From contig CAMWYV010000024.1 of the NCBI GenBank assembly GCA_947178565.1, forward strand, positions 1 to 9,034: a stretch of 9,034 bases of DNA, in the 5' to 3' direction. This document shows positions 7,126 to 9,034 of this stretch, in pieces. A program made the position numbers and the translations under genes. Under the pieces are notes generated by a model. It was given only the letters and a program-made list of their open reading frames with translations. It was not told where the DNA came from and did not search any database. This DNA comes from an uncultured Porphyromonadaceae bacterium (GTDB lineage: Bacteria > Bacteroidota > Bacteroidia > Bacteroidales > Muribaculaceae). Within the stretch, counting starts at the first letter, position 1. Each line of letters starts with the position of its first letter.

Positions 7126-7671
7126 ATGGAACCCTTACTGAGCGATGATATGGTGCATCTGCGCGCGCTTGAGCCGGCAGATGCCGAACTGTTGTATCTG
7201 TGGGAAAATGACACCCGAATGTGGAATGTGGGGTGTGCCACCGCTCCATTCTCCCGCAAACAGCTTGAGGAATACATAGCGACTTATGACGCAGATATAT
7301 ACAGCGCCAGGCAGCTGCGACTGATGGTTGTTGAAAACAAGAGCGGCTGCGCGGTAGGCACAGCCGATCTATATGATTTCGACCCGGTGAATCAGAGGGC
7401 GGGTGTAGGTATTCTCATAGCAGAGGAGTATCGCGGCAGAAACTTCGGCGAGCGGGCTGTACGGCTCCTTGAGCGCTACGGTTTCATGCGGCTGGGTCTG
7501 CATCAGCTATGGGCAGTCGTGCCTGAGAGCAATTCGCCGTGCAGAAATCTTTTCGAGCATGCGGATTACCGTATCACCGGCAGACTCCGGTCATGGCTAC
7601 GCCGTGGCAAGAGCTATGAGGACGCTTTTCTGTATCAACGGTTGAATATTGATGCAAACCGGGACATATAA
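7126..7671 (+). CDS. GNAT family N-acetyltransferase (RimJ/RimL/SpeG-like)
   Basis: This 181-residue protein begins with the RimJ/RimL-type strand VHLRALEPADAELLYLWEND (10-29) and has the beta-bulge region AVGTADLYDFDPVNQRAGVG (76-95). Its acetyl-CoA pyrophosphate loop is EYRGRNFGERAV (101-112), with Asn106 where many members have Gly, and the downstream VVPESNSPCRNLFEHADYR (131-149) is the usual C-terminal motif. It should acetylate an amine using acetyl-CoA in the cytosol, but whether the acceptor is a protein N-terminus, a polyamine or another small molecule cannot be told. It follows recR by four bases and so is probably cotranscribed. Its last 37 bases overlap the end of the convergent TPR gene. 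Confidence 0.92.
   Translation: MEPLLSDDMVHLRALEPADAELLYLWENDTRMWNVGCATAPFSRKQLEEYIATYDADIYSARQLRLMVVENKSGCAVGTADLYDFDPVNQRAGVGILIAEEYRGRNFGERAVRLLERYGFMRLGLHQLWAVVPESNSPCRNLFEHADYRITGRLRSWLRRGKSYEDAFLYQRLNIDANRDI
7635..7671. other. Tail-to-tail coding overlap of the GNAT and TPR genes
   Basis: The minus-strand TPR stop (7635-7637) lies inside the GNAT reading frame, and the GNAT stop TAA (7669-7671) lies inside the TPR frame, so 37 bases encode the C-termini of both proteins on opposite strands. There is no room for separate terminators, so the two transcripts must overlap at their 3' ends. Confidence 0.9.
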
Positions 7672-9034
7672 CCCTTGAACTGAGGGGTGTCTCTGAGTGC
7701 TCCTACAGTCACCACCCCATCGGCATCAACCCAATTGTGATAGTTGGCATATCCATTTTCCAGAGCTTTTTCCATACATTCGGCAGCCTTCTCCATACTT
7801 CCTTTTTCAGCATAATAGCATGCTCCGTAGTAGTTTATGGTTCCGTCATTGTCCGGTTGGTTTACGAGCAACGATGTCATCCATGAATCAGCTTCGGCGT
7901 CCTTTCCTATACGAGCGAGGGCGAATCCTTTGAGCGACTTTACATCGGATGGATCGCTTTCCAGTTCAGCCACTCTGGTGTATAGACTTTTTGCGAGTTC
8001 CGGCTGATTGAGTTTGGTTTCGCAAAGCCATGCTCTTTTCATTAGCAGTTCCGGATTGAGGGGATCGTTCAGAAGCGCTTCTGCGAGGGTGACAGACGCA
8101 CCGGACACATCGTTGAGTGCTATCTGTGCGTCAGCCTTTGCATTGAGGGCGGCAACAAGACCCGGCTCTTTGGCAAGTGCCTTGCCGGTATTGGAGAGCG
8201 CTTCAGCGGGTTCGCCGAGTGCATTGAGAATATTTGCCTTTAGAGCGAAGTAGGGCGCGTTGTCAGGTGTTGCACTGATAGCGTAGTCGGCATTAGCGAG
8301 TGCGGTGTCATATTGACCGAGCGCATAGAAGCATTTTGCGAGTGAGGAGTTTAGTCCAGCGTATGAATACAGCTTGTCGTTCAGAATCTTGTCGTAGTCG
8401 GAGATTGCCGCGGTGTAGTTGTTGTGTGACTCGGCGATAGCCGCCCGGATGTAATAGAACATACCGACACGGGGCGCCTGCCTGATAGCGCGTGATAGCC
8501 CGTTCATTACCGCCGGGTAATTGGTATTGGCGAGTTCGACAAGTGCGGCAAGTGCCTTGCCGTTAGACGAGTCGTCAGTGGTAAGGGCTATGATGTAGTC
8601 GTCAACCGCTCCTTCGGCATTTCCCATCATGGTGCGGATGTTTGCGCGACGTATATATGACTCGGCGGTAGAGGGGAAAAGGTCAACGGCTCTGTCGGCA
8701 TAGTCGTTGGCGATACCGATATTGTTTTCCTTGACAGCCACGCGGGAGAGACCGAACATCGCTTCCTGATTGTGGGGGAAGGCGCGGAGAAGTTTTGTGT
8801 AGTCGGACTTCGCGTTAGTGTATTGTCCGAGACTGAATTCAATATTAGCTCTCTGCTGTATGCAGGAGTATGATTCTGGATTGAAGGCGAGAGCCGAGTT
8901 GATGTCATTGAGGGCATCGCTGTATTTATGGCGCATCTCGTTGATGGATGCTCTGAGGCGGTATGCCCCGAATCTCACTTCCCTGGCGTTTTCGGGAGCA
9001 TATCGAAGAGCATGGTTCACGTCGTCGAGTGCCT
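7635..9034 (-). CDS. Tetratricopeptide repeat (TPR) protein, 5' end outside window
   Basis: The visible part is 465 residues of an almost pure TPR solenoid. Roughly 12 units recur at about 34-residue spacing, with Ala, Gly, Tyr and Leu at the usual helix-packing positions: for example YSDALNDINSALAFNPES, YDTALANADYAISATPDN and PAEALSNTGKALAKEPG. One unit (about 155-188) is degenerate. The frame stays open to the right edge, where codons for ALDD precede a GTG at 9020. Those codons complete a repeat helix, so the GTG is internal and the true start lies beyond the window. The tail (GALRDTPQFKGYMSRF) resembles the closing segment of many bacterial TPR proteins. Such solenoids bind partner proteins; no catalytic domain or signal peptide is visible here, and the missing N-terminus may hold more. 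The specific role is unknown. Confidence 0.92.
   Translation of the reverse strand, partial: ALDDVNHALRYAPENAREVRFGAYRLRASINEMRHKYSDALNDINSALAFNPESYSCIQQRANIEFSLGQYTNAKSDYTKLLRAFPHNQEAMFGLSRVAVKENNIGIANDYADRAVDLFPSTAESYIRRANIRTMMGNAEGAVDDYIIALTTDDSSNGKALAALVELANTNYPAVMNGLSRAIRQAPRVGMFYYIRAAIAESHNNYTAAISDYDKILNDKLYSYAGLNSSLAKCFYALGQYDTALANADYAISATPDNAPYFALKANILNALGEPAEALSNTGKALAKEPGLVAALNAKADAQIALNDVSGASVTLAEALLNDPLNPELLMKRAWLCETKLNQPELAKSLYTRVAELESDPSDVKSLKGFALARIGKDAEADSWMTSLLVNQPDNDGTINYYGACYYAEKGSMEKAAECMEKALENGYANYHNWVDADGVVTVGALRDTPQFKGYMSRFASIFNR

Noticed and set aside
6639..7277. A 212-codon open frame on the minus strand, rich in His and Thr
   Set aside because: It lies wholly antisense to recR and the start of the GNAT gene, both of which have full family motifs; the composition is what the reverse of those codons gives.
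7671..7688. A small hairpin (ACCC with GGGT arms) after the GNAT stop as a terminator
   Set aside because: The stem is only four or five pairs with a bulge and is not followed by a T run.
9018..9020. A GTG as the start of the TPR protein
   Set aside because: The frame stays open upstream and the codons there complete a TPR helix, so the gene enters from outside the window.
1..9034. Mobile elements, CRISPR arrays, tRNA or rRNA genes, defence genes
   Set aside because: None was seen: nearly all of the window is accounted for by conserved chromosomal genes, with no repeats of array type and no transposase or integrase motifs.

Overview
The window reads as an ordinary, gene-dense stretch of a Bacteroidota chromosome, most likely Bacteroidales and probably a gut lineage. 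The reasons are: a DUF4199-type membrane protein next to a family 2 glycosyltransferase; an adjacent acyltransferase pair resembling the Bacteroides glycine-lipid enzymes GlsA/GlsB; no convincing Shine-Dalgarno sequence before the starts checked; and promoter boxes matching the Bacteroidota -7 consensus TAnnTTTG. The exact family cannot be fixed from sequence reading alone. I see no mobile element, tRNA, rRNA, CRISPR array or phage gene, and no gap longer than about 130 bases.

Layout. From 6366 down to the left edge, eight genes lie on the minus strand with gaps of 15, 5, 82, 16, 2, 18 and 10 bases: panC, panD, ffh, folD, a GlsA-like O-acyltransferase, a GlsB-like N-acyltransferase, a DUF4199-type membrane protein and a GT2 glycosyltransferase cut by the window edge. 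A 128-base divergent intergenic region (6367-6494) carries a TAnnTTTG box in each direction. Rightward from it run recR and a GNAT acetyltransferase, four bases apart. The GNAT gene ends tail to tail with, and overlaps by 37 bases, a minus-strand gene for a long TPR-repeat protein that enters from beyond the right edge.

How the genes may work together. PanC and PanD supply pantothenate for CoA and the ACP prosthetic group. Ffh targets membrane proteins. FolD interconverts one-carbon folates, a pool tied to glycine and serine. The GlsB/GlsA pair is predicted to join 3-hydroxyacyl chains to glycine and then add a second acyl chain, giving glycine lipids; the first intermediate is the commendamide type. 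The last two genes look like envelope functions. Cotranscription is an inference from spacing, and a possible internal promoter plus a hairpin lies in the single larger gap, between ffh and folD.

No clearly undescribed system is visible. The points most worth a second look are the glycine-lipid gene pair with its altered acyltransferase motifs, the hairpin and promoter-like box between ffh and folD, and the divergent promoter region that corrects the panC start.
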